Shown here: positions 1 through 5,317 of the stretch, piece after piece
How the letters are laid out: each line of letters begins with the position of its first letter
How positions within the stretch are numbered: the stretch's first letter is position 1
NCBI GenBank assembly: GCA_013153415.1
Contig: JAADEO010000154.1
Location: 1 to 5,317, forward strand
Reading direction: 5' to 3'
DNA: 5,317 nucleotides
DNA from: Deltaproteobacteria bacterium
Lineage (GTDB): Bacteria > Desulfobacterota > Anaeroferrophillalia > Anaeroferrophillales > Tharpellaceae
Position numbers and translations under genes: made by a program
Notes under the pieces: generated by a model
Told to the model about the DNA's origin: nothing
Database searches by the model: none
What the model saw: the letters and a program-made list of their open reading frames with translations, nothing else

Positions 1-1329
1 AAGATCGGTGAAAATCCCATGGTCGAGGTCAGCCAGACCTTTTCTGAAATCCGGCAGGGCGGCGTCCGCGTCGGCTATCTGAGCAACCTCAATGATATCA
101 GTGAAGAGCGTCGTCTGAAACGTGAGGTCGAGGTCTATAGCGAATACCTCCACAAAGAGGTGGAGCGGCAGACCGAGGTGGTGCTGCAGTCGCAGAAGAT
201 GGAGACCATCGGAGTGCTGGCAGCCGGTTTCGCGCATGATTTCAACAACCTGTTGGCCAGTCTGCACGGTAATATCGAACTGCTGGAGATGATGGTGGCT
301 TCGTCCCCGGACAAGGCTGGCCGTTACATCGAGAAGATCAGGAAGATCTCGACCCAGGCGGCCGAGCTGATTCGTCAGATCCTGCTTTTCGCCCGCCGCG
401 ATGTCGGGGCCACGGAGATCATCACGGTGGAGGAGTTGATCGAAGCGGTGATGGTGCTGGTACCGCCCTCGATGCCGGCCCAGATCTCCTACGACTGCCT
501 GGAAGACAGCTGCGATCTCAAGCTGAAAGTCGCCAAGACCGCGATCGTGCAATCGATCCTCAACCTGGTTCTGAACGCCGAGGAATCCTTTGCCGAGGGA
601 CAGGAGGACGCCTGGATCAAAATTACCGCCAAAGCCAAATATATCGATCATTACTTGAGCCAGCGTCTCAACCTGGCCCCGGACAACTGGTATTGCGAAA
701 TCACCATTGCTGACAATGGCGTTGGCATTGCTCCGTCGATGCTTGGACGGATTTTTGACCCCTTCTTCAGTACCAAGGAGTGGAGTTACAGCAAGGGGAC
801 GGGATTGGGGCTGGCCATCGTCTACCGGACGATCACCAATCATGACGGAACCATCACCGTCAATTCGGAACTCGGTTCCGGGACCTCTTTCATCATCTAC
901 CTGCCGGTGGCCGGCAAGGTGGGCAAGACTCCGCCGGTCACGGCCCGGCGTGATCCCTCCCTGAACCTCAAAGACCGTCGGATTCTGGTGGTCGAAGATG
1001 AGGAGTTGCTGCGCGACAGCCTCAAGGTCCTGCTCGAACTGCACGGGATCAAGGTGGAACTGGCCGCCCATGGCCGGCAGGCTCTGCAGGTGTTAGAGAA
1101 GGAGTTCATCGATCTGATTGTCCTGGATCTGGTAATGCCGGAGATGGGCGGGGAAGAGTTCCTCGAGGAGATGAAAAAGATGAATTTCAAGGTGCCGGTG
1201 CTGATCATGACCGGAACTCTGAATGAGGGTTTCCGGATCAGCAAACAGTTTCCGGTGGTTCTCGAAGTCCTGGAAAAGCCCTTCTCCCGTAATGACCTGA
1301 TCAGGGCTTGCAGTCGGATGTTGTTCTAG
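1..1329 (+). CDS. Hybrid sensor histidine kinase with C-terminal receiver domain (5'-truncated by window edge)
   Basis: The frame is open from base 1, and residues before the first Met (base 19) continue a PAS-like C-terminal strand pattern, so the true start lies upstream. Counting from that Met, residues 1-30 look like the end of a PAS domain (GYLSNLNDISEERRLK) and about 31-62 form a charged coiled-coil linker. The HisKA H-box is AGFAHDFNN, with phospho-acceptor His73. The HATPase has an N-box (LNLVLNAEES, Asn186), a G1 box (ADNGVGI, 231-237), an F-box (FDPFFSTK) and a G2 box (KGTGLGLA, 259-266). A linker leads to a receiver domain at about 320-436, with acidic pocket Glu326/Asp327, phospho-acceptor Asp370 (LDLVMPEMGG), Thr398 and Lys420-Pro421. 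All catalytic residues are present, so autophosphorylation and His-to-Asp relay are expected. No membrane segment is visible in this part. The signal sensed is unknown. Neighbouring genes run the opposite way and do not reveal its role. Confidence 0.95.
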   Translation, partial: KIGENPMVEVSQTFSEIRQGGVRVGYLSNLNDISEERRLKREVEVYSEYLHKEVERQTEVVLQSQKMETIGVLAAGFAHDFNNLLASLHGNIELLEMMVASSPDKAGRYIEKIRKISTQAAELIRQILLFARRDVGATEIITVEELIEAVMVLVPPSMPAQISYDCLEDSCDLKLKVAKTAIVQSILNLVLNAEESFAEGQEDAWIKITAKAKYIDHYLSQRLNLAPDNWYCEITIADNGVGIAPSMLGRIFDPFFSTKEWSYSKGTGLGLAIVYRTITNHDGTITVNSELGSGTSFIIYLPVAGKVGKTPPVTARRDPSLNLKDRRILVVEDEELLRDSLKVLLELHGIKVELAAHGRQALQVLEKEFIDLIVLDLVMPEMGGEEFLEEMKKMNFKVPVLIMTGTLNEGFRISKQFPVVLEVLEKPFSRNDLIRACSRMLF

Positions 1330-2410
1330 GGAGAGGAGAGAGATTGGCCGGGGTTTCCCGGGGACGGTCAATGTCAGCCTGCGGCCCGATTCCTTTGTCG
1401 CCATCAATCTCCAGCAGTTCAGCGACGGCCCCGATGACGGTGTCGGCTTTGAGTTCCCGGCTGCAGGCCCAGGTCCGGTTGGGGCATTTGCGCCCACCGT
1501 GCCGGGCGCAGGGCCGGCAGGCGAGATCCGGATGCTCCACGATTCGGGCTTTGGGGTTTTGCCAGGGGCCGAATCCAAAAGCCGGAACCGTGGCGCAGAA
1601 AACCGTCACGGTCGGGGTTTTGAAAGCCGAGGCCAGATGCAGGGCCATGCTGTCATTGCAGATCAGGAGCCGGGCATTGCGGGCCAGGTAGATAGCGCTC
1701 TCCAGATCACTGCGTCCGGCCAGGTTGAGAACTTTGAGGCCGGCGGCGACCTCTTCGCAGATGGCGGCCTCTTCCGGGCTGCCGGTCAGAACCACGTCGA
1801 TTCCCTTCCCGCACAGATATTCCGCTACCCGGCGATAGCCCTCGGTGGACCAGCGCTTGGTTTCCCAGGCGCTGCCCGGAACCATCATCACGTAACTTCG
1901 GGGGGCGGGCAGTTCGGCTCTGATCTCCGGCGGCAGTTCCCCTATTTCCGGGGCGAAGAGGCGGAGGCTGTCCGGCAGATCCGGATGGCGTTCCGAATCG
2001 AGCAGGGCCAGGTTGCGTTCGACGTCGTGGAGTTTTTGGGGCCGCGTGCGGAGTTCGTGGTATAGAAACCCCAGTCGGGCATTGCGGAAACCGATGCGCC
2101 GCGGGATGCGGCTCAGATAGAGAAGCAGGCTGGTCCGGGCCGAGCGGTGCAGGGAGTAGACCAGGTCGAAATTCAAAGCCCGCAGTTTTCGGGCCTGTTT
2201 CCATAGGCCGCCGAGGCCGCTTTCCGTGTCCCGTTTGGCGAAGGTGATGACTCCGGCGAGGAGCGGGTCGCGTTTGACCAGGGTCGCGGCCAGGGGGGTG
2301 GTCATCATCCACAGTTCAGCCTGGGGATGGAGTTTCTTGAGGGCGGCGATCAACGGGGTCGAGAGAATGGTGTCGCCCAGAAAACTGGTCTGGACCAGAA
2401 GTATCCTCAT
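1301..2410 (-). CDS. waaF: ADP-heptose:LPS heptosyltransferase (glycosyltransferase family 9, WaaF-like)
   Basis: The 369-residue product should transfer L-glycero-D-manno-heptose from ADP-heptose to the LPS inner core at the cytoplasmic face of the inner membrane. The N-terminus MRILLVQTSFLGDTILSTPL is the GT9 signature, with Asp13 matching the catalytic Asp of WaaC/WaaF. A central PGSAWETKRWS segment (178-188) carries Lys185, matching the conserved donor-binding lysine. NDSMALHLASA (252-262) is the ADP-heptose binding motif. A four-Cys stretch follows (Cys298, 301, 309, 316; CRPCARHGGRKCP), as I recall from some GT9 proteins. The start is the ATG at 2410, which overlaps the waaP stop as ATGA and has GGGGA five bases upstream. 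The frame is open for 108 codons further upstream, but that stretch lies inside waaP and is low-complexity, so it was rejected. The last 35 or so residues are a Pro/Asp-rich tail. WaaF rather than WaaC or a WaaQ-type enzyme is the best guess; the exact acceptor is not certain. Confidence 0.85.
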   Translation of the reverse strand: MRILLVQTSFLGDTILSTPLIAALKKLHPQAELWMMTTPLAATLVKRDPLLAGVITFAKRDTESGLGGLWKQARKLRALNFDLVYSLHRSARTSLLLYLSRIPRRIGFRNARLGFLYHELRTRPQKLHDVERNLALLDSERHPDLPDSLRLFAPEIGELPPEIRAELPAPRSYVMMVPGSAWETKRWSTEGYRRVAEYLCGKGIDVVLTGSPEEAAICEEVAAGLKVLNLAGRSDLESAIYLARNARLLICNDSMALHLASAFKTPTVTVFCATVPAFGFGPWQNPKARIVEHPDLACRPCARHGGRKCPNRTWACSRELKADTVIGAVAELLEIDGDKGIGPQADIDRPRETPANLSPLPRTTSDCKP

Positions 2411-3225
2411 CGCGGTCCCCGGCGTTTGAATTCGCGGTAGAAGGCCTGGCCCCGTTTTTCGACCCGGTTCCAGAGGTTGGCATCTTCCTGCAGGCTTTCG
2501 CGCCAGGGCCGGCCGCTGTAGGCGCTGATGAAACGGAGCCGATCGCGTCGGGTCAGGCCGATCTCGAAACTGGAGAAGTGCAGGGCCGCGAGATCCTTGA
2601 TCTGCCAGCGTCGGGGCCGGAGGCCTCCATGCCGGACCCGGTGGAGGTCGATGAGGTGGAGTTTCAGCCCTCGGGGGTCGGGATTCGTGGTCTCCTGCCG
2701 ATCGAGCAGGAAATGGCAGATGTAGAGATCGCAATGGTAGAGGCCGAGCCGGTGCAGGGTCGCGGTGATCTGCGCCACCTCATGGATCAGGGCCCGCTTG
2801 AGCCTTGGCGGTGGCGGGTTCTCAGGCCAGTTCCGGCAGAAGTCTTCGAGACTTACGGTGTCGGAGAGATCCTCAGTGATAATGAAGGACTGCCGGGTGG
2901 CCGGCAGATGGCCGCGCCGGCCCCAGGCCACCAGCGGCGTGGTGGCAATCCCCTTCCCGGTCAGTATCTGGATCGCCCGCCACTCGTTGTCGGCTCCGCA
3001 GACCGGCCATTTACCTCTCAGCAGGCTTTTGCAGAAACGACGCCAGCCGAGGCCGTGATGCAGCTTGGCGAAGTAGCTGCGTCCGTCGTGTTCGAAACGC
3101 AGAGTCCGGCGGCCGTCCTTGTGGCGGAAGACCTCACCCTCAAGGGCAAAGATCTTTTCGAAGGCGCTCTCCTTGAGCCAGCCGGTTCGCCAGGCGGGGG
3201 GCAGGTTGAGGATTTCGCGGAGCAT
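2407..3225 (-). CDS. waaP: LPS core heptose kinase, WaaP/RfaP family
   Basis: The 272-residue product is close in length to E. coli WaaP (about 265), which phosphorylates heptose I of the LPS inner core using ATP; the phosphate strengthens the outer membrane by cross-bridging through divalent cations. The fold is kinase-like. Lys54 (YFAKLHHG) is the likely ATP-binding lysine, Glu81 a possible partner, and Asp166 in YHCDLYICHFLLD the catalytic Asp. Asp193 in LIDLHR is the metal-binding Asp. The stretch RRWQIKDLAALHFSSFEIGL (206-225) closely resembles the WaaP C-terminal half as I remember it. The start is ATG 3225: an in-frame TGA two codons upstream (3231-3229) rules out a longer protein. No strong Shine-Dalgarno sequence is visible. 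It is the first gene of a waaP-waaF unit, joined by a 4-base ATGA overlap that implies translational coupling. One oddity is Cys165 where the usual catalytic motif has Arg (HRD). Another Kdo/heptose kinase specificity (such as WaaY) is possible. Confidence 0.85.
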   Translation of the reverse strand: MLREILNLPPAWRTGWLKESAFEKIFALEGEVFRHKDGRRTLRFEHDGRSYFAKLHHGLGWRRFCKSLLRGKWPVCGADNEWRAIQILTGKGIATTPLVAWGRRGHLPATRQSFIITEDLSDTVSLEDFCRNWPENPPPPRLKRALIHEVAQITATLHRLGLYHCDLYICHFLLDRQETTNPDPRGLKLHLIDLHRVRHGGLRPRRWQIKDLAALHFSSFEIGLTRRDRLRFISAYSGRPWRESLQEDANLWNRVEKRGQAFYREFKRRGPR

Positions 3226-3355
3226 GGGTCATGGGTTCCAATCGGGTTGTTAATCGTATTTTGGTTTATGAGCAGGCAATTTCCGCCGAGTTCTAGCATA
3301 TCTTAAGAGTTTCTTCATCTTTTTTGCCGGAAACCGGTTGCAGAAACTTTTGGGA

Positions 3356-3385
3356 TTGACAATAAAGTCAGTTCTGTGCTATTGG
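3356..3385 (+). promoter_or_regulatory. Sigma-70-type promoter for gltX
   Basis: A perfect -35 box TTGACA (3356-3361) is followed by an 18-base spacer and an extended -10 element TGCTATTGG (TG at 3377-3378, hexamer TATTGG at 3380-3385). The hexamer itself is a weak match, and the TGN extension and consensus -35 compensate. Transcription would start near 3391-3393 and give a leader of about 80 bases before gltX. The site sits in the AT-rich divergent gap, on the gltX side. A weaker alternative -10 (TATGTT, 3403-3408) lies downstream. Confidence 0.6.
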
Positions 3386-3422
3386 TTATCTAATAATATC
3401 AATATGTTATGTAATCTTGTCG

Positions 3423-3448
3423 CAGGATCGCCGACGCTGGCGATCCTG
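3423..3448 (+). promoter_or_regulatory. Perfect 10-bp stem-loop in the gltX leader, possible attenuator
   Basis: CAGGATCGCC (3423-3432), loop GACGCT, then GGCGATCCTG (3439-3448) form an uninterrupted GC-rich stem. The next bases, TCTCGTTTTA (3449-3458), are moderately U-rich, so on the plus strand the structure resembles a leaky intrinsic terminator. The gltX ribosome-binding site begins directly after, at 3459. The minus-strand reading is not followed by a T-tract, so it is not a terminator for antisense transcription. The AT-rich leader upstream of it shows no obvious competing antiterminator arm. Role: attenuation, RNA stability or protein binding are all possible; only the structure itself is seen. 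Confidence 0.55.
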
Positions 3449-3458
3449 TCTCGTTTTA

Positions 3459-3464
3459 GAGGGA
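3459..3464 (+). promoter_or_regulatory. Ribosome-binding site of gltX
   Basis: GAGGGA lies six bases before the ATG at 3471. It fixes the gltX start at this ATG rather than the in-frame TTG at 3417, which would add 18 unconserved residues encoded across the leader hairpin. Confidence 0.8.
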
Positions 3465-3470
3465 ACGGAT

Positions 3471-4946
3471 ATGACTGAAGAAATCAGGGTGCGTTTCGCC
3501 CCGAGCCCGACCGGCTATCTCCATATCGGGGGCGCCCGGACCGCGATCTACAACTGGCTTTTCGCCCGCCAGCATGGCGGCAAACTGATCCTGCGTATCG
3601 AAGATACCGATGCCGAGCGTTCGACCGAGGAGATGATCAAGGGGATTCTCGATGGCCTCGAGTGGCTCGGCATCGACTGGGACGAGGGTCCTTACTACCA
3701 GTCGCAGTTCATTGCCGAACACCAGGAGGCGGCCCGGCAGCTGCTCGCTTCCGGTCACGCCTACAAATGTTTTTGCAGCAAAGAGGAACTCGAAGCCAAA
3801 CGCGAGCTGGCCCGGACCCGGAAAGAGGACTACCGTTACGATGGCACCTGTCGGAAACTGAGTCCGGAGGAGATCGCCGAGCGCGAGGCCGCCGGGCAGC
3901 CCTACGTGATTCGCATGAAGGTGCCGGAAGGCGACGGGGCCGTGACCTTCACCGATGCCGTCTATGGCGAGATCAGCAAGCGTTACCGGGATATCGAGGA
4001 CTTTGTCATCGTCAGGGCCAATGGACAGCCGCTCTATCTGCTCTCCAATGTCGTCGACGACGCCCGGGACCGGATCAGCCATGTCATTCGTGGTCAGGAC
4101 GGTCTCGGCAACACCCCGAAGCAGATCCTGCTCTACAACGCCCTGGGCAAGAAACTGCCGGTTTTCGCCCATATGAGTCTGACCCTCGATCCCAAACGGG
4201 CCAAGATCTCGAAACGTACCCATGGCGAACTGGTCGCGGTCCATTTTTATCGCGAGCACGGATTTCTGCCCTGGGCCCTGGTCAATTTCCTGGTGCTGCT
4301 GGGCTGGTCCAATCCCGATTCGAAGGAGATCTTTACTTACGAGGAGCTGCTCGAGGCTTTCTCTTTCGACGGCATGAATCGGGCCAATTCGATCTTCAAT
4401 GTCAACAAGAACGACCCCAAGTTCATCACCGATCCCAAAGCGATCAACATGAACGCCCACTATATCCGGACGATGCCCCTGGAGGAACTGGAGCCCTATG
4501 TCCGGGCCGAGCTCGAGAAAGCGGGTCTGTGGCGTGATGAATTTGCCGGAGAACGGCGGGAGTGGTTTTTGCGGACGGTCGACCTGATTCGGGCCCGTTA
4601 TCACCTGCTGACCGATTTCGCCACCCTGGGCCGGCCCTATTTCAGTGATGAGGTCGAGATCGAGATCGAAGCCAAAGCCCGCAAAAAGAATCTCGACAAG
4701 TTTCCGGGTCTGAGGGAGTGGCTGCCGGAACTCGCCGACCGCCTGGAAAAGCTGGCCGAGTTTACTCCGGAGAGGGTCGAGGCTGAAATGCGGGCTTTCG
4801 CCGCCGAGGTCGAGGTCAAGCCCGGAGTGATTATCAACGGGGTCAGGACCCTGATTACCGGTCAGCTGGCCGGTCCCGGGCTTTTCGAGATAGTCGAAAC
4901 CCTGGGCCGCGACCTGGTTACAGCCCGGTTGCGGCGGCCTTTTTGA
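3471..4946 (+). CDS. gltX: Glutamyl-tRNA synthetase
   Basis: This is a complete class I aminoacyl-tRNA synthetase of 491 residues, the normal bacterial GluRS length. It attaches glutamate to tRNA(Glu) in the cytoplasm, using ATP. The start MTEEIRVRFAPSPTGYLHIG contains the glutamate-site Arg and the HIGH-type motif (HIGG, 18-21). LRIEDTD (41-47) is the conserved active-site block. Cys100, Cys102 and Cys127 match the zinc-binding insert of E. coli GluRS, but the fourth ligand (His) is replaced by Lys129. RGQDGLGNTPKQ (207-218) and the KMSKS-type loop KISKRTHG (245-252) complete the catalytic core. The helical anticodon-binding domain follows from about 310 to the end, so this is a full GluRS and not the short GluQ-RS paralogue. 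It is probably monocistronic: its own promoter and leader stem-loop lie upstream, and queH converges 10 bases downstream. Whether it also charges tRNA(Gln) (non-discriminating type) cannot be told from the sequence alone. Confidence 0.97.
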   Translation: MTEEIRVRFAPSPTGYLHIGGARTAIYNWLFARQHGGKLILRIEDTDAERSTEEMIKGILDGLEWLGIDWDEGPYYQSQFIAEHQEAARQLLASGHAYKCFCSKEELEAKRELARTRKEDYRYDGTCRKLSPEEIAEREAAGQPYVIRMKVPEGDGAVTFTDAVYGEISKRYRDIEDFVIVRANGQPLYLLSNVVDDARDRISHVIRGQDGLGNTPKQILLYNALGKKLPVFAHMSLTLDPKRAKISKRTHGELVAVHFYREHGFLPWALVNFLVLLGWSNPDSKEIFTYEELLEAFSFDGMNRANSIFNVNKNDPKFITDPKAINMNAHYIRTMPLEELEPYVRAELEKAGLWRDEFAGERREWFLRTVDLIRARYHLLTDFATLGRPYFSDEVEIEIEAKARKKNLDKFPGLREWLPELADRLEKLAEFTPERVEAEMRAFAAEVEVKPGVIINGVRTLITGQLAGPGLFEIVETLGRDLVTARLRRPF

Positions 4947-4956
4947 GGTTGAAATT

Positions 4957-5317
4957 TCAGAGGGCCAGCTTGCCGTATCTTTCCGCCTCGCTGTAGATGC
5001 AGCCGCAATACTGTTGGCGGTACATGCCCTCTTTCTTCGACTCTTCGATGCCCTCTTTCCAGCCGCGGCGGAAGTCTTCGTAGTGGAAAGCTATGCCGTG
5101 GCGGCGACCCAGCTCGAGACCGAGTTCGCGGATCTTTTCATGTTGCTGGAATTTGCTGTAGAGCAGGGTCGTGCTGAAGGCTTCGAAGCGACTCTTCTTG
5201 GCCAGGCGGGCGGTTTTCTCCAGCCGGTCGTGATAGCAGAAGAGGCAGCGCTGTTTTTCCCGGAAAGCGGCGTTGCGAAGAAATTCAACCAGTTCGTAGC
5301 GTTCGTCGACAATCAGG
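4957..5317 (-). CDS. queH: Epoxyqueuosine reductase QueH (former DUF208), C-terminal part, cut by window edge
   Basis: The minus strand is open from base 5316 to the TGA at 4959-4957, giving 119 residues without a start codon; the N-terminus lies beyond the window. QueH reduces epoxyqueuosine in tRNA to queuosine, the last step of wobble-base Q34 synthesis in tRNAs for Asp, Asn, His and Tyr, and replaces the unrelated cobalamin enzyme QueG in many bacteria. Signature blocks, numbered in the visible part, are RCLFCYHDRLEKTA (Cys24, Cys27), EAFSTTLLYSKFQQHEKI (45-62), FHYEDFRRGWKEG (77-89) and YRQQYCGCIYSEAER (99-113, Cys104 and Cys106). The CxxC and CGC cysteines belong to the metal/Fe-S site; the N-terminal cysteine motif expected in the family is outside the window. 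The gene converges with gltX at a spacing of only 10 bases. The identification rests on motif recall but the match is strong over the whole fragment. Confidence 0.92.
   Translation of the reverse strand, partial: LIVDERYELVEFLRNAAFREKQRCLFCYHDRLEKTARLAKKSRFEAFSTTLLYSKFQQHEKIRELGLELGRRHGIAFHYEDFRRGWKEGIEESKKEGMYRQQYCGCIYSEAERYGKLAL

Noticed and set aside
1499..2065. Plus-strand open frame of 188 codons opposite waaF (and the overlapping minus-strand frame 1707-2312)
   Set aside because: Both are alternate frames of waaF with Gly/Pro/Arg-rich composition and no recognisable domain.
2411..2734. Upstream extension of waaF by 108 codons to an earlier Met
   Set aside because: It lies wholly inside waaP, is Pro/Arg-rich low-complexity sequence, and the GT9 N-terminus begins exactly at the ATG at 2410.
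2578..3306. A 242-codon plus-strand open frame opposite waaP
   Set aside because: It is the shadow of waaP in GC-rich DNA; no domain or signal was recognised, and waaP motifs are clear on the other strand.
3226..3320. Promoter for the waaP-waaF unit
   Set aside because: AT-rich minus-strand candidates such as TATGCT near 3300-3295 or TACGAT near 3258 lack a convincing -35 partner at correct spacing, so no site is called.
3332..3339. AACCGGTT palindrome in the intergenic region as an operator
   Set aside because: It is only 8 bases and occurs once, so chance is a sufficient explanation.
3417..3470. Upstream TTG start for gltX
   Set aside because: The added 18 residues are translated from the leader hairpin, have no family counterpart, and the ATG at 3471 has a good ribosome site and the conserved N-terminus.
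3456..4604. A 382-codon open frame antisense to gltX
   Set aside because: It mirrors the codon structure of a highly conserved gene in GC-rich DNA, its product shows no recognisable domain, and gltX fully explains the region.

Overview
The window carries five protein-coding genes packed with almost no spare DNA. It has one real intergenic region, about 245 bases between two divergent genes. It looks like a chromosomal housekeeping segment of a Gram-negative bacterium: there are lipopolysaccharide (LPS) inner-core genes, and coding DNA is GC-rich while the intergenic gap is AT-rich. The hybrid NtrB-type kinase, the QueH-type queuosine enzyme, the form of GltX and a TTGACA/TGCTAT promoter together suggest a deltaproteobacterium (Desulfuromonadales/Geobacter-like). 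That placement is inference; no rRNA or other marker is present.

Layout. (1) Bases 1-1329, plus strand: the 3' part of a hybrid sensor histidine kinase, with PAS tail, coiled-coil linker, HisKA, HATPase and a C-terminal receiver domain. Its N-terminus lies outside the window. (2) Bases 1301-3225, minus strand: a two-gene LPS core unit, transcribed waaP-like kinase first and then a waaF-like heptosyltransferase, joined by an ATGA stop/start overlap. The 3' end of waaF runs 29 bases into the 3' end of the kinase gene. (3) Bases 3226-3470: the divergent intergenic region, with a good promoter for gltX (3356-3385) and a perfect 10-bp stem-loop in the gltX leader (3423-3448). (4) Bases 3471-4946, plus strand: gltX, glutamyl-tRNA synthetase, complete. 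(5) Bases 4957-5317, minus strand: the C-terminal 119 codons of queH, convergent with gltX and separated by 10 bases. This gene has no start codon inside the window and is easy to miss.

Functional grouping. WaaF and WaaP act on the same structure, the heptose region of the LPS inner core, so their translational coupling makes sense. GltX charges tRNA(Glu), and QueH completes the queuosine base in other tRNAs; they are neighbours but not an operon. The sensor kinase has no visible link to either group. I see no mobile element, CRISPR array, tRNA or rRNA gene, and nothing that amounts to a new multi-gene system. The points most worth a second look are the gltX leader hairpin, the extended WaaF tail overlapping the kinase gene, and the changed metal-site and catalytic-loop residues in GltX and WaaP.
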